Shown here in pieces: positions 34,937-44,038 of a stretch of 64,000 nucleotides of DNA. Source of the DNA: Antarctobacter albus (GTDB taxonomy: Bacteria; Pseudomonadota; Alphaproteobacteria; Rhodobacterales; Rhodobacteraceae); assembly GCF_900101505.1 (NCBI RefSeq), contig NZ_FMZI01000005.1, forward strand, positions 248,001 through 312,000, given 5' to 3'. Each line of letters starts with the position of its first letter. Positions within the stretch are counted from its first letter, which is position 1. Under the pieces are notes generated by a model. It saw nothing but the letters and a program-made list of their open reading frames with translations. It had not been told where the DNA came from and made no database searches. Both the position numbers and the translations under genes were made by a program.

Positions 34937-36307
34937 TCAGCCCAGAACCTCCCTGACCGCCTCTGCCGTCTTGCCGGCGACCTCTTCGGCCTCTTCGCAG
35001 GTCAGGCAGAAGGGCGGCGCAAAGCCCAGGATGTCACCCTGCGGCATCGCGCGCCCGATCACGCCGCGCGACAGCAGCGCGGCGGCCACGCTTGGCCCGA
35101 CCTTCTTCGACGGATCGAAGAACGTGCGGCTGTCACGGTCCGCGACGAATTCCACCGCCGCCATCATGCCTTCGCCGCGCACCTCGCCGACGTTCGGGTG
35201 CGCATCCAGCGCGTCGTGCAGCGCCTTCTGGAAATGCGCGCCCACCTCACCCGCGTTCTGCACCAGGTTCAGCTCGTCCAGAAGTTTCAGGTTGGCGACC
35301 CCCGCCGCCGCGCCGATCGGATGCGCGGAATAGGTCCAGCCGTGGCCGATGGGGCCGTTCTCATCCGTGCCCTGTTCAAGCACCTTCCACATCTTGTCGC
35401 CGACGATGGAGCCCGACAGCGGCGCATAGGCCGAGGTCAGGCCCTTGGCGATGGTGATCAGGTCTGGTTTCAGCCCATAGTGATCGGACCCCATCATGGT
35501 GCCCAGACGGCCAAAGCCGGTCACGACCTCGTCGGCGATCAGCAGGATGTCATGCTTGTTCAGCACGGCCTGGATCGCCTCCCAGTAGCCCGGCGGCGGC
35601 GGCACGATACCGCCCGTGCCCAGCACCGGCTCGCCGATGAAGGCGGCGATGGTGTCGGCGCCCTCGCGCTCGATCAGCGCTTCCAGCTCTGCCGCGCAAT
35701 GAGCGGTGAACTGTTCCGGCGTCAGGTCCAGGTTGTCGCGGCGGTAGTAATAGGGCGCCTCGGTGTGGATCACCTGGGTCAGCGGCAGGTCGAACTTCTT
35801 GTGGAACAGCTCGAGGCCCGTCAGCGAGCCGGTCATCAGGCCCGAGCCGTGATAGCCGCGCCAGCGCGAGATGATCTTCTTTTTCTCCGGGCGGCCCAGG
35901 ATGTTGTTGTAGTACCAGACCAGCTTGATGTTGGTCTCGTTCGCGTCGCTGCCCGACAGGCCGAAATAGACCTTGGACATGCCCTTGGGCGCGCGGTCGA
36001 GGATCATCTTGGCGAGCGTGATGCTGGCCTCGGTGCCGTGCCCGACATAGGCGTGGTAATAGGCCAGTTCCTTGGCCTGATCGGCGATTGCCTCGGCAAT
36101 GTCCTGGCGGCCATAGCCCACGTTCACGCAATAGAGCCCGGCAAAGGCATCCAGCAACTTGTTGCCTTCGCGGTCCTCGATGTGGCAACCCTGACCGCCG
36201 GTCACGATGCGGTTGGGCACGTTGCCCCGGGCGAATTCGGCCAGGTGGGTCGACGGGTGGAAAAAGTTGTCGCGGTCCCACTGGTCCAGTTGATCGTTTC
36301 TAAGCAT
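34937..36307 (-). CDS. doeD: class III aminotransferase, diaminobutyrate transaminase of ectoine degradation
   Basis: A 456-residue fold-type I PLP enzyme. PLP lysine K288 in LITIAKGLTSAY; D259 in LLIADEVVTGFGR; N-terminal LLDAFAGLYCVNVGYG. By context it is the Atf/DoeD enzyme that deaminates L-2,4-diaminobutyrate to aspartate-semialdehyde, with the dehydrogenase gene 18 bp upstream. On sequence alone an omega-amino acid:pyruvate aminotransferase is equally compatible; the role comes from the neighbours. Confidence 0.87.
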   Translation of the reverse strand: MLRNDQLDQWDRDNFFHPSTHLAEFARGNVPNRIVTGGQGCHIEDREGNKLLDAFAGLYCVNVGYGRQDIAEAIADQAKELAYYHAYVGHGTEASITLAKMILDRAPKGMSKVYFGLSGSDANETNIKLVWYYNNILGRPEKKKIISRWRGYHGSGLMTGSLTGLELFHKKFDLPLTQVIHTEAPYYYRRDNLDLTPEQFTAHCAAELEALIEREGADTIAAFIGEPVLGTGGIVPPPPGYWEAIQAVLNKHDILLIADEVVTGFGRLGTMMGSDHYGLKPDLITIAKGLTSAYAPLSGSIVGDKMWKVLEQGTDENGPIGHGWTYSAHPIGAAAGVANLKLLDELNLVQNAGEVGAHFQKALHDALDAHPNVGEVRGEGMMAAVEFVADRDSRTFFDPSKKVGPSVAAALLSRGVIGRAMPQGDILGFAPPFCLTCEEAEEVAGKTAEAVREVLG

Positions 36308-36325
36308 CTCGGTCCTTTCCTCGCC

Positions 36326-37801
36326 TCACGCCCAATCGCGGCAGACGTATTTGATGTCCATGAATTCTTCCATCCCCCGGCGGGCGCCTTCGCGGCCCAG
36401 GCCGGATTGTTTCGTGCCACCGAAGGGGATCGGCGCGCCCGTCACCTTGGTGCGGTTCACCGCCACCATGCCGAACTGCAGCGCGCGGCTCAGCCGGTAG
36501 ATGCGGCGCGGGTCGAGCGAGTGGACATAGGCGACCAAACCGTATTCGCCCGCATTGGCGCGCGTCACCACCTCGTCCTCGGTATCGAAGGGCGTGATCG
36601 GGGCGACCGGGCCAAAGGTTTCCTCGCTCATGATCCGTGCGTCGTCCGGCACGTCGGTCAGCACCGTCGGATCGTAGAACAGCGGGCCCAGTGCATTGCG
36701 TTTGCCACCGCAGGCCAGCTTGGCGCCCTTGTCCAGCGCATCGGCGACATGCTCTTCCTGTTTCTTCACCGCCACCTCGTTCATCAGCGGCCCGATGTCG
36801 GGATCGCTCATGCCGGCACCGATGCTCAGCGCCTGGGTGGCGGCAACGAATTTCTCGCAGAAGGCGTCATAGATGGGCCGTTCGACGTAGATGCGGTTGG
36901 CGCCAAGGCAGTCCTGGCCGGAGGTGGCAAATTTCGCCTTGATCGTCTCGGCCACCGCCTCGTCGAGGTCCGCGCCCTTGAAGACGATCACCGGCGCGTG
37001 GCCACCCAGTTCCATGACCAATTTCTTGATCGTCTCGGCAGAGGAGCGGTACAGCAGCCGTCCCACCTCGGTCGAGCCGGTGAAGGACAGTGCGCGCACG
37101 CGCTTGTCATCGGTCCAGGGCGGCACCACGGTCGAGGCGCGGCCTGTCACCACGTTGAAGACACCCGCCGGAAAGCCCGCGCGCTCTGCCAGCTCGGCCA
37201 GGGCAAGCGCGCTGAAGGGGGTTTCATGGCTGGGATGGGCGACCACGGTGCAGCCCGCCGCCAGCGCCGCCGCCGCCTTGCGGGTCAGCATGGCCGAGGG
37301 GAAGTTCCACGGCGTGATCAGCGCTGCCACGCCAACCGGTTCCAGCCAAAGCTCCACCTCGGCATCGGGCAGGTGGCTGGTGACGCCCTCGATGTTCGGG
37401 CGCTTGGATTCCTCGGCGTAGTATTCGACGAAACTGGCGGCATAGTCGATCTCGCCGCGCGCCTCGGAGATCGGCTTGCCCTGTTCCAGCACCATGATCC
37501 GGGCGAGGTCTTCCTTGTGCTTGACCATCAGGTCGAACCAGCGCCGCAACAGGGCGGACCGCTCCTGCGGCAAGGTCACCGACCAGGCGCCAAAGGCGCG
37601 CTGCGCCGCGTCCACGGCGCTGGCGCTGTCTTCGGCGGTCAGGCTGGCAACCTCTCCGACCACGGCGCCGCTGGCCGGGTCCGTCACCTGCAGCACCGCG
37701 TTGTCCCGCGCCGCGATCCACTTGCCACCGACATAGGAAAAGCTGCGGACCAGCGACTTGTCAGAGACTTCCTCACGCGCGGAAAGAACCGTCTGGGTCA
37801 T
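36326..37801 (-). CDS. doeC: aldehyde dehydrogenase, aspartate-semialdehyde-type (ectoine degradation)
   Basis: A 491-residue NAD(P)-dependent aldehyde dehydrogenase of the succinate-semialdehyde subfamily. Catalytic Cys C298 in SGQDCLGANR; Glu E264 in MELGGHAP; PWNFP at 164-168. Start ATG at 37801. In roseobacters this gene (ssd/doeC) oxidises aspartate-semialdehyde to aspartate, the last step of ectoine breakdown. A 123-bp gap to the Lrp gene upstream suggests it has its own promoter. Confidence 0.88.
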   Translation of the reverse strand: MTQTVLSAREEVSDKSLVRSFSYVGGKWIAARDNAVLQVTDPASGAVVGEVASLTAEDSASAVDAAQRAFGAWSVTLPQERSALLRRWFDLMVKHKEDLARIMVLEQGKPISEARGEIDYAASFVEYYAEESKRPNIEGVTSHLPDAEVELWLEPVGVAALITPWNFPSAMLTRKAAAALAAGCTVVAHPSHETPFSALALAELAERAGFPAGVFNVVTGRASTVVPPWTDDKRVRALSFTGSTEVGRLLYRSSAETIKKLVMELGGHAPVIVFKGADLDEAVAETIKAKFATSGQDCLGANRIYVERPIYDAFCEKFVAATQALSIGAGMSDPDIGPLMNEVAVKKQEEHVADALDKGAKLACGGKRNALGPLFYDPTVLTDVPDDARIMSEETFGPVAPITPFDTEDEVVTRANAGEYGLVAYVHSLDPRRIYRLSRALQFGMVAVNRTKVTGAPIPFGGTKQSGLGREGARRGMEEFMDIKYVCRDWA

Positions 37802-37924
37802 GTCACACCTCCATTTTCTGAGGTGCAGAATGTCCTGAATCCGGCACGGTCTGGGACCAAATCCAACCAACAGATCAGAAGAATCCTCTCCAATCCGGCC
37901 ATGAGACAGTCCAAATCGTTTGTT

Positions 37925-38404
37925 TCAGCCGCCCAGCAGCGCATCCAGCGGAGGCATGGCCGAAGATTTCACCGGTTTGGTAACGATATAGGTGAAATAG
38001 CGCGCCAGCCCGATCCGGGCCTCCAGCATGGCGTCGATAAGGCGCTGGTAGGCGTCGATGTCCCGCGCGACGATCTGCAACAGGTAGTCGAACCCGCCGC
38101 CCAGTGCCCAGCAGTTCACCACCTCGTCATACCCCTGCATCGCGCGTTCAAAGCCCTGCATGCTGGCGGCCGTGTGATCCGCCAGTTCGGCGGCGACGAA
38201 GACCGTGACATGGGGCGCGATCCGCTTGAGATCAATCTCGGCCCGATAGCCTGTGATCAGGCCGGCCTGCTCCAGTCGCTTCAGCCGTTCCCAGCAGGGC
38301 GTCGCAGACAGACCCACCTTGTCGGCAAGCGCCGCCTTCGTGATGCGGCCCTCTTTCGCGAGGACCGAGAGGATCTTGAGGTCGCGTGCGTCCAGACGGG
38401 TCAT
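37925..38404 (-). CDS. doeX: Lrp/AsnC family regulator of the ectoine cluster
   Basis: A 159-residue regulator: HTH at about 8-50 (LKILSVLAKEGRITKAALADKVGLS) and an AsnC ligand domain (VNCWALGGGFDYLLQIVARD). It overlaps eutC by 4 bp, so it is made with the hydroxyectoine genes. AsnC/DoeX-type regulators in ectoine loci are thought to sense pathway metabolites. Its likely targets are the 123-bp gap before doeC and the divergent region at 40.4 kb (inference). Confidence 0.87.
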   Translation of the reverse strand: MTRLDARDLKILSVLAKEGRITKAALADKVGLSATPCWERLKRLEQAGLITGYRAEIDLKRIAPHVTVFVAAELADHTAASMQGFERAMQGYDEVVNCWALGGGFDYLLQIVARDIDAYQRLIDAMLEARIGLARYFTYIVTKPVKSSAMPPLDALLGG

Positions 38405-39381
38405 GTGGCAATCGTCGTCCCGGCAGTCCCACGGACCTGCATCACATGGGTGGCGATGGCCGTATCCTGCGCGCCGGTGCCGGTCAGGTCACAGAGGGTG
38501 ATGTCCTCCGGCGCGCGGCGCCCGGGCGCCTTGCCCGCGATCACCTCGCCCAGTTCCACCGGGGACGGCCTCAGGCCCGCCGCCAGCGCGGCTTCCAGTT
38601 CTCCGCTGGTCTCGCACTGGCTGATCCGGTCACAGACATAGCGATCCGCGCGCGCCAGCGCCGCCGGATCGATCTCGTTCTTGCCCGCCTGGTCCGAGCC
38701 CATCGCCGTGATGTGCAGCCCAGGATGCAGCCAGTCCGCCATCAGGACAGGTGCGCGCGCCGGTGTCGTGGTGATGACCAGCTGGCTTTGCGCCACCAGG
38801 TCGCGGGCGTCGGTCATGACCTCGGCTTCGACGCCAAGCGCCTGCGCGATGTCCGCCGCACAGGCCGCAGCCTTGACCGGGTCGCGCCCCCAGACCAGCG
38901 CCCGTTTGAAGGGCCGCACAAGATGCGCCGCCTGCATCTGCAAACGCGCCTGCACGCCGGTGCCGATCACCCCAGCGGTTGTGACCCCGGTCGGGGCAAG
39001 GTGGCGCGCGGCAACCGCCCCTGCCGCCGCCGTGCGCACATCGGTCAGGTAACCGTTGTCCAATAGCAGCGCCTCGACCAGCCCGGTTTGCGCCGCAAAG
39101 AGGATCATCAGCCCGTTGAGACTGGGCAGGCCCAACTTTGGATTGTCAAAGAACCCCGGGCTGACCTTGATCGCAAAGCCGTCAAAGCCGGGGATATAGG
39201 CCGTCTTGACGTCGACCTCTCCGTTCACCTGCGGCAGGTCCATCGACAGGATCGGCGGCATCACCACGTCACCGCTGGCCAGCGCGGCAAAAGCGCGTTC
39301 GACCACGTCCACCGCGGTAAGGTCCAGGGCGACGGCAGCGCGCAAATCGGCCTCTGTCAGGATGGTCACATCATGGCTCAT
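38401..39381 (-). CDS. eutC: EutC, ornithine cyclodeaminase/mu-crystallin family
   Basis: A 326-residue NAD(P)-binding protein with GVIGTGVQARLQMQAAHLV (Rossmann site), and HITAMGSDQAGKNEIDP, both typical of the OCD/mu-crystallin family. In ectoine loci EutC acts with EutB, and EutA where present, in the proposed conversion of 5-hydroxyectoine to ectoine. It overlaps eutB by 11 bp and doeX by 4 bp. Confidence 0.88.
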   Translation of the reverse strand: MSHDVTILTEADLRAAVALDLTAVDVVERAFAALASGDVVMPPILSMDLPQVNGEVDVKTAYIPGFDGFAIKVSPGFFDNPKLGLPSLNGLMILFAAQTGLVEALLLDNGYLTDVRTAAAGAVAARHLAPTGVTTAGVIGTGVQARLQMQAAHLVRPFKRALVWGRDPVKAAACAADIAQALGVEAEVMTDARDLVAQSQLVITTTPARAPVLMADWLHPGLHITAMGSDQAGKNEIDPAALARADRYVCDRISQCETSGELEAALAAGLRPSPVELGEVIAGKAPGRRAPEDITLCDLTGTGAQDTAIATHVMQVRGTAGTTIAT

Positions 39382-40375
39382 AGCGCGTCCCCTTGATGGT
39401 CAGCTCCCCCAGCGTCACGTCCTGCCCGGCCATGATCGCCGCGTGCAGGCGCATATCGAGATTGCGCCCGGTGATGATCGTGGCCGTGGGTCCGCGCAGG
39501 GCGACCTTGCCCGCCTGAACGGCCGCGATTCCGACGACACAGGCCCCTTCGCAGACGATGCGATCCTCGTAGTAGATCGTCTGCAGCGCATGATAGATCT
39601 CGTCCTCGGTGACCAGCACCACGTCGTCCAGGTAGTCCCGGCACAGCGGAAAGGACAGGCGGTTCTGCAAACCGATCCCACCGCCCAGGCTGTCGGCAAG
39701 ACTGGCGACCTCTGTCACCTCGACCGGGTGCCCGGCCTGCAACGAGGCATACATGGCCGCACCCCGATCCATCGTGATACCGATCACCCGAACCTTAGGA
39801 TTGATCGTCTTGGCGGCAAAGGCGACGCCCGCCGCCAGCCCGCCACCGGAAAGCGGCACAAGGATCGTGTCGAGGTCGGGCCGGGCTTCCAGCAGTTCCA
39901 GCCCGATGGTCCCCTGCCCCGCGATCACCAGGGGGTCGTCGAAGGGCGAGATTTCCGTCAGCCCCTCTTCCCGCACAAGCCGCTCTGCCTCGGCCTGGGC
40001 CTCGTCCTGGCTTTGCCCCACGATCCGCGCCTCGGCACCCAGCGCGCGCACGCCCGCCACCTTGGCCTGGGGGGCGAGATGGGACATGCAGACCACCGCC
40101 CGCAGCCCCCGCGCCCGCGCCGCATAGGCCACGCCGCGCCCGTGATTTCCGGTGGAACAGCAGGTCACACCGGCCACATCCGCATCCAGCCCGAAAATCG
40201 CGTTCACGGCCCCGCGCAGCTTGAAGGCCCCCACCGGCTGGACGATCTCCAGTTTCAGCAGGAACTCTTGACCAAAGCGCGCGTTGAGCGACGAAGGAAC
40301 CAGCGGCGTCCGGTCTGCAATTCCTGCGATGCGGGCGCGTGCGGCGAAGACGCGGTCCAGCGCGAAGTCGGTCAT
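39371..40375 (-). CDS. eutB: EutB, threonine dehydratase-like PLP enzyme
   Basis: A 334-residue fold-type II PLP enzyme. PLP lysine K52 in PVGAFKLRGAVNAI; phosphate loop LSGGGLAAGVAFA; no ACT domain, so not a classical biosynthetic IlvA. Start ATG at 40375; an upstream in-frame extension runs across the divergent promoter and is not used. EutB is needed for hydroxyectoine but not ectoine use in other bacteria. First gene of the minus-strand unit. Confidence 0.88.
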   Translation of the reverse strand: MTDFALDRVFAARARIAGIADRTPLVPSSLNARFGQEFLLKLEIVQPVGAFKLRGAVNAIFGLDADVAGVTCCSTGNHGRGVAYAARARGLRAVVCMSHLAPQAKVAGVRALGAEARIVGQSQDEAQAEAERLVREEGLTEISPFDDPLVIAGQGTIGLELLEARPDLDTILVPLSGGGLAAGVAFAAKTINPKVRVIGITMDRGAAMYASLQAGHPVEVTEVASLADSLGGGIGLQNRLSFPLCRDYLDDVVLVTEDEIYHALQTIYYEDRIVCEGACVVGIAAVQAGKVALRGPTATIITGRNLDMRLHAAIMAGQDVTLGELTIKGTRYEP

Positions 40376-40490
40376 TGTGCCCCCTGCCGGTCGTTTTCGA
40401 ACCAAGTGGTGTCGGTCCCCCTTCTTGCACAATGACCAATCGCCACCTAGGACTTCAAGCTGTCCCATAAGGTTTTTCCTTGCAGTTCCT

Positions 40491-40517
40491 CCGTTTCGCC
40501 AAACCATGGCGGAACGG
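40491..40517. promoter_or_regulatory. 10-bp inverted repeat before doeA, candidate operator
   Basis: CCGTTTCGCC-AAACCAT-GGCGGAACGG pairs at nine of ten positions (the tenth is G-T in RNA), and ends 22 bp before the doeA start in the 164-bp divergent region. It may bind a regulator such as the Lrp protein or an EnuR-like protein encoded elsewhere, or form a 5'-UTR hairpin. Which one cannot be told by eye. Confidence 0.45.
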
Positions 40518-40539
40518 ACAATGATAAGAGGTGCAATAG

Positions 40540-41724
40540 ATGTCGGCCCCGAACCTTCCCTTCTCGCAGACCGAATATGACCGGCGCCTGCGCCTGGTCG
40601 AGGCGCGCATGGAAACCCTGGGGCTGGATGCGCTTTTCGTCGAGGACCCGTCGAACATGGCCTGGCTGACCGGTTATGACGGCTGGTCCTTCTACGTTCA
40701 CCAGGGCGTTCTGGTCATCCCCGGAGAGGCGCCGCTGTGGTGGGGCCGGTCGATGGACGGCTACGGCGCGCTGCGCACCGTCTGGATGGACCCCGACCGC
40801 ATCCTTGGCTATGCCGACGATTACGTGCAGGCCACGGACATTCACCCGATGCAGGATCTGGCCGCGCATATCCGTGCGCGCGGTCTGGACACGGGCCGGA
40901 TCGGCGTCGAGATGGAGAACTACTATTACTCGGCCCGGGCACATGCGACGCTGGTCGAGGAACTGCCGGATGCGCAGTTGATCGACGCCACCGCTCTGGT
41001 CAACTGGCAACGGGCCGTGAAATCCAACGAGGAAATCGCCTTTATTCGCCGTGCCGCCAAGATCTCGGAGAAGATGGTCGATGGCATTCTCGAGCGGGTC
41101 GAACCGGGCCTGCCCAAGAACGAACTGGTCGCCGAAATCTACGCCGATGCGATCCGCGGCGCCGACGGTCACTGGGGCGACTACGCCGCCATCGTGCCGC
41201 TGCTGCCCTCGGGCCTCGATGCCTCTGCCGCGCACCTGACATGGGACGGGCGCCCCTTTGCCGAGGGCGAAGCGACCTTTTTCGAACTGGCGGGATGTTA
41301 TCGGCGCTACCACGCGCCTTTCTGCCGGACCGTTTTCCTGGGCAAGCCGCCGCAACACATGCTGGACGCGGAAAAGGCGCTGGTCGAGGGGTTGGAAATG
41401 GGGCTGGAGGCAGCGCGAGCGGGCAATACCGCTGGCGACATCGCCCGCGCCCTTTACGCGGCGCTGGCCAAGGGCGGCATCCAGCGCACCGGGCGCTGCG
41501 GCTATCCCATCGGCCTCAGCTATCCCCCGGACTGGGGCGAGCGCACGATCTCGATCCGCACCAGCGACGAAACCGTGCTGCAACCTGGCATGACCTTCCA
41601 CTTCATGCCCGGCCTCTGGATGGAAGACTGGGGCCTCGAAATCACCGAATCCATCCTGATCCGCGAGGACGGGCCGGCGGAATGCCTCTGCGACCGTCCG
41701 CGCCAGCTTTTCGTCAAGGACTGA
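40540..41724 (+). CDS. doeA: ectoine hydrolase DoeA/EutD (M24 peptidase fold)
   Basis: A 394-residue protein of the creatinase/Xaa-Pro M24 family that opens the ectoine ring to N-acetyl-diaminobutyrate. The N-terminal domain has MAWLTGYDGWSFYVHQ; the C-terminal pita-bread domain has SNEEIAFIRRAAKISEKM, with HAPFCRTVF and GYPIGLSYPPDWGE. Several metal ligands of true peptidases are replaced, as known for DoeA. Start ATG has AGAGG upstream; the next gene begins 1 nt after its stop. Confidence 0.93.
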   Translation: MSAPNLPFSQTEYDRRLRLVEARMETLGLDALFVEDPSNMAWLTGYDGWSFYVHQGVLVIPGEAPLWWGRSMDGYGALRTVWMDPDRILGYADDYVQATDIHPMQDLAAHIRARGLDTGRIGVEMENYYYSARAHATLVEELPDAQLIDATALVNWQRAVKSNEEIAFIRRAAKISEKMVDGILERVEPGLPKNELVAEIYADAIRGADGHWGDYAAIVPLLPSGLDASAAHLTWDGRPFAEGEATFFELAGCYRRYHAPFCRTVFLGKPPQHMLDAEKALVEGLEMGLEAARAGNTAGDIARALYAALAKGGIQRTGRCGYPIGLSYPPDWGERTISIRTSDETVLQPGMTFHFMPGLWMEDWGLEITESILIREDGPAECLCDRPRQLFVKD

Positions 41725-41725
41725 T

Positions 41726-42880
41726 ATGGACCTGCTCTACCGCACAGAGGAACTGCTGGGCGAGCTGATCGCCTTTCCCACCGTCTCCGCGGACGGCAAC
41801 CTCGACCTGATCGCCTGGGCCGCGAACTATCTCAAGGATCTGGGCGCGATCTGCGACGTGACGCTGGACGAGACCGGGCACAAGGCCAACCTCTTTGCCA
41901 CATTCGGCCCGGAGGGCGACGGCGGGCTGGTCCTGTCGGGCCATTCCGACGTGGTGCCGGTCGAGGACCAGGAATGGTCTTCGGACCCCTTTGTCATGGA
42001 CGACCGCGAAGGGCGGCTCTACGGGCGCGGCGCCTGCGACATGAAGGGGTTCATCGCCTGTGTGCTGGCGGTGGCCCCGCGCATCGCCGAATGGCCGCTG
42101 ACCCGCCCGGTCCACATCGCGCTGACCTATGACGAGGAGGTGGGCTGTTTCGGCGCCCGCGCGCTGGTCGAGGACCTGCGTGCCCGCGAAATCCGCCCGG
42201 CGATGGCGATCCTGGGTGAACCGACGATGATGCGCGTCATCAATGGTCACAAGGGCTGTTACGAATACACCACCCATATCACCGGCTGCGCCGGGCATGG
42301 GTCGGCCCCCGATCACGGGGTCAATGCCGCCGTCTGCGCCGCGCGCTATGCCGGGCGCCTGATGGAACTGGAAGGCGAACTGCGGACCCGCGCGCCCGAG
42401 GGCAGCCCGTTTTCGCCGGCCTGGACCACCCTGAACATCGGCCGCATTCATTCGGGTCACGCGCATAACGTCATCCCCGATCATGCCGAGATCGACTGGG
42501 AAATGCGCCCGGTGCAGCGTTCCGACGCCGAACATGTGCTGGCCGAGATCGACCGCTTTGCCGAGGAGATGCTGCCCGCGATGCTGTCCGTGCATTCCGA
42601 GGTCGCGATCACCCGCGAGGTCATCGCCGAAACCCAAGGCCTCCACCCGGTCAAGGACAGCGAAGTGGCGGACATCGTTTCGGCCCTGACCGGCGCCAAC
42701 GGGCTGGACGTGGTGGCCTTTGGCACCGAGGCGGGGCTGTTTCAATCGCTGGGCATGGATTGCGTCGTCTGCGGCCCCGGGTCCATCGAACAGGCGCACA
42801 AGCCGGACGAATACGTCAGCCGCGACCAGCTCTCGGCCTGCCTGCACATGCTGCAAGGGCTGGAAAAGCACCTGACCTGA
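41726..42880 (+). CDS. doeB: N-acetyl-diaminobutyrate deacetylase DoeB/EutE-type (M20 family)
   Basis: A 384-residue M20 di-zinc amidohydrolase, ArgE-like. Metal-site motifs are LSGHSDVVPVEDQEW, then GRGACDMKGFIA, TYDEEVGCFGA and the final FGTEAGLF. The product of DoeA is deacetylated to L-2,4-diaminobutyrate. An acetylornithine deacetylase (ArgE) would look similar; the immediate doeA neighbour decides the call. Confidence 0.9.
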   Translation: MDLLYRTEELLGELIAFPTVSADGNLDLIAWAANYLKDLGAICDVTLDETGHKANLFATFGPEGDGGLVLSGHSDVVPVEDQEWSSDPFVMDDREGRLYGRGACDMKGFIACVLAVAPRIAEWPLTRPVHIALTYDEEVGCFGARALVEDLRAREIRPAMAILGEPTMMRVINGHKGCYEYTTHITGCAGHGSAPDHGVNAAVCAARYAGRLMELEGELRTRAPEGSPFSPAWTTLNIGRIHSGHAHNVIPDHAEIDWEMRPVQRSDAEHVLAEIDRFAEEMLPAMLSVHSEVAITREVIAETQGLHPVKDSEVADIVSALTGANGLDVVAFGTEAGLFQSLGMDCVVCGPGSIEQAHKPDEYVSRDQLSACLHMLQGLEKHLT

Positions 42881-42941
42881 ACGCCCCTCGACAAGCCCCG
42901 GCCCCGTCCCCATCATGGCCCGGAACAGGGGAGGAGCCAGC

Positions 42942-43973
42942 ATGAAGACCATCGTTGCCCACGGCGCGCATGACCTCAGGATCGAGGACCGCGAGATGCC
43001 AGTTCCGGGATCGGGGCAGGTGCTTGTCCGGCTGGAAACCGGCGGCATCTGCGGCTCCGACCTGCATTATTACCACCAGGGCGGCTTTGGCACGGTAAGG
43101 CTGAAAGAGCCGATGATCCTGGGCCACGAAGTTGCGGGCCGGATCGAAGCCCTAGGCGCCGGGGTCAGCGGGCTGGCAGAGGGGCTGCGGATCGCCGTTT
43201 CGCCCTCTCGCCCCTGCCATGCCTGCCGGTTTTGCCACGCGGGCCAGCCGAACCACTGCCTGAACATGCGGTTCTACGGCTCTGCCATGCCCTTCCCCCA
43301 CATCCAGGGCGCGTTCCGAGAGTACCTGGTGGCGGATGTCGCACAATGTGCGCCCGCCGGAGACCTGAGCGCCGGCGAGGCTGCGATGGCAGAGCCGCTT
43401 TCGGTGGTGCTGCACGCGGCCCGGCGCGCAGGCGACCTGCTGGGAAAACGCGTGCTGGTGACCGGCTGCGGACCGATCGGAATGCTGGCGGTGCTGGTGG
43501 CCCGTGCAGCGGGCGCGGTCGAGATCGTGGCCACGGATCTCACAGATTTCACCCTGGACATGGCGGCGAAACTGGGCGCCGACCGGGTTGTGAACATGGG
43601 CAAACACCCTGACGGGCTGGCGCCCCTGACCGCTGAGAAAGGCCAGATCGACGTGCTGTTCGAATGCTCGGGCGCGGCGCCTGCTCTGGTCTCGGCAATC
43701 CCGGCAATGCGGCCCGGGGGCGTTATCCTCCAGCTTGGGCTTGGGGGCGACATGACCCTGCCGGTGCAGGCGATCACCGCCAAGGAGCTGGAGTTGCGCG
43801 GGTCCTTCCGCTTTCACGAGGAATTCTTTGCCGCCGTGGAACTGATGCGCAAGGGCCGCATCGACGTGAAGCCCCTGATCACCCATGAAGTCGCGCTGGA
43901 TGAGGCCGAGGAGGGGTTCAAGCTGGCCTCGGACCGGAGCCGGGCGATGAAGGCACAGATCCGGTTTTCGTGA
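42942..43973 (+). CDS. zinc-dependent alcohol dehydrogenase, L-idonate 5-dehydrogenase type
   Basis: A 343-residue MDR enzyme. Catalytic-zinc region GGICGSDLHYYHQGGFG and GHEVAGRIEALG; structural-zinc cysteines in CHACRFCHAGQPNHC; Rossmann motif VTGCGPIGMLAVLVA. The N-terminal GSDLHYY pattern is typical of IdnD. It follows doeB by 61 bp; a role in ectoine use is not known, so it may simply share the transcript. ATG 42942 has GGGGAGGAG upstream. Confidence 0.87.
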   Translation: MKTIVAHGAHDLRIEDREMPVPGSGQVLVRLETGGICGSDLHYYHQGGFGTVRLKEPMILGHEVAGRIEALGAGVSGLAEGLRIAVSPSRPCHACRFCHAGQPNHCLNMRFYGSAMPFPHIQGAFREYLVADVAQCAPAGDLSAGEAAMAEPLSVVLHAARRAGDLLGKRVLVTGCGPIGMLAVLVARAAGAVEIVATDLTDFTLDMAAKLGADRVVNMGKHPDGLAPLTAEKGQIDVLFECSGAAPALVSAIPAMRPGGVILQLGLGGDMTLPVQAITAKELELRGSFRFHEEFFAAVELMRKGRIDVKPLITHEVALDEAEEGFKLASDRSRAMKAQIRFS

Positions 43974-43995
43974 CCGGCAACAAACCGGTCAATCG

Positions 43996-44033
43996 CTTAC
44001 TGCCGCGCACCCTCCAAAGGTGTCGGCAGTGAG
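43996..44033. terminator. long hairpin between convergent genes
   Basis: CTTACTGCCG and CGGCAGTGAG pair at nine of ten positions and enclose a second stem, CACC/GGTG. The structure fills the gap between the idonate-type dehydrogenase and the YgiB-like gene and can serve both strands. No T-tract. Confidence 0.55.
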
Positions 44034-44038
44034 CTTGG

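Noticed and set aside
34631-38641. A 1336-codon open frame on the plus strand
   Set aside because: It is antisense to the ABC ATPase 5' end, the aminotransferase, the aldehyde dehydrogenase and the Lrp gene, all with clear family motifs. The translation is His/Arg/Gln-rich with no domains, a normal shadow in GC-rich DNA.
41714-43048. A 444-codon minus-strand frame opposite doeB
   Set aside because: Antisense shadow; the plus-strand M20 enzyme has all metal-site motifs.
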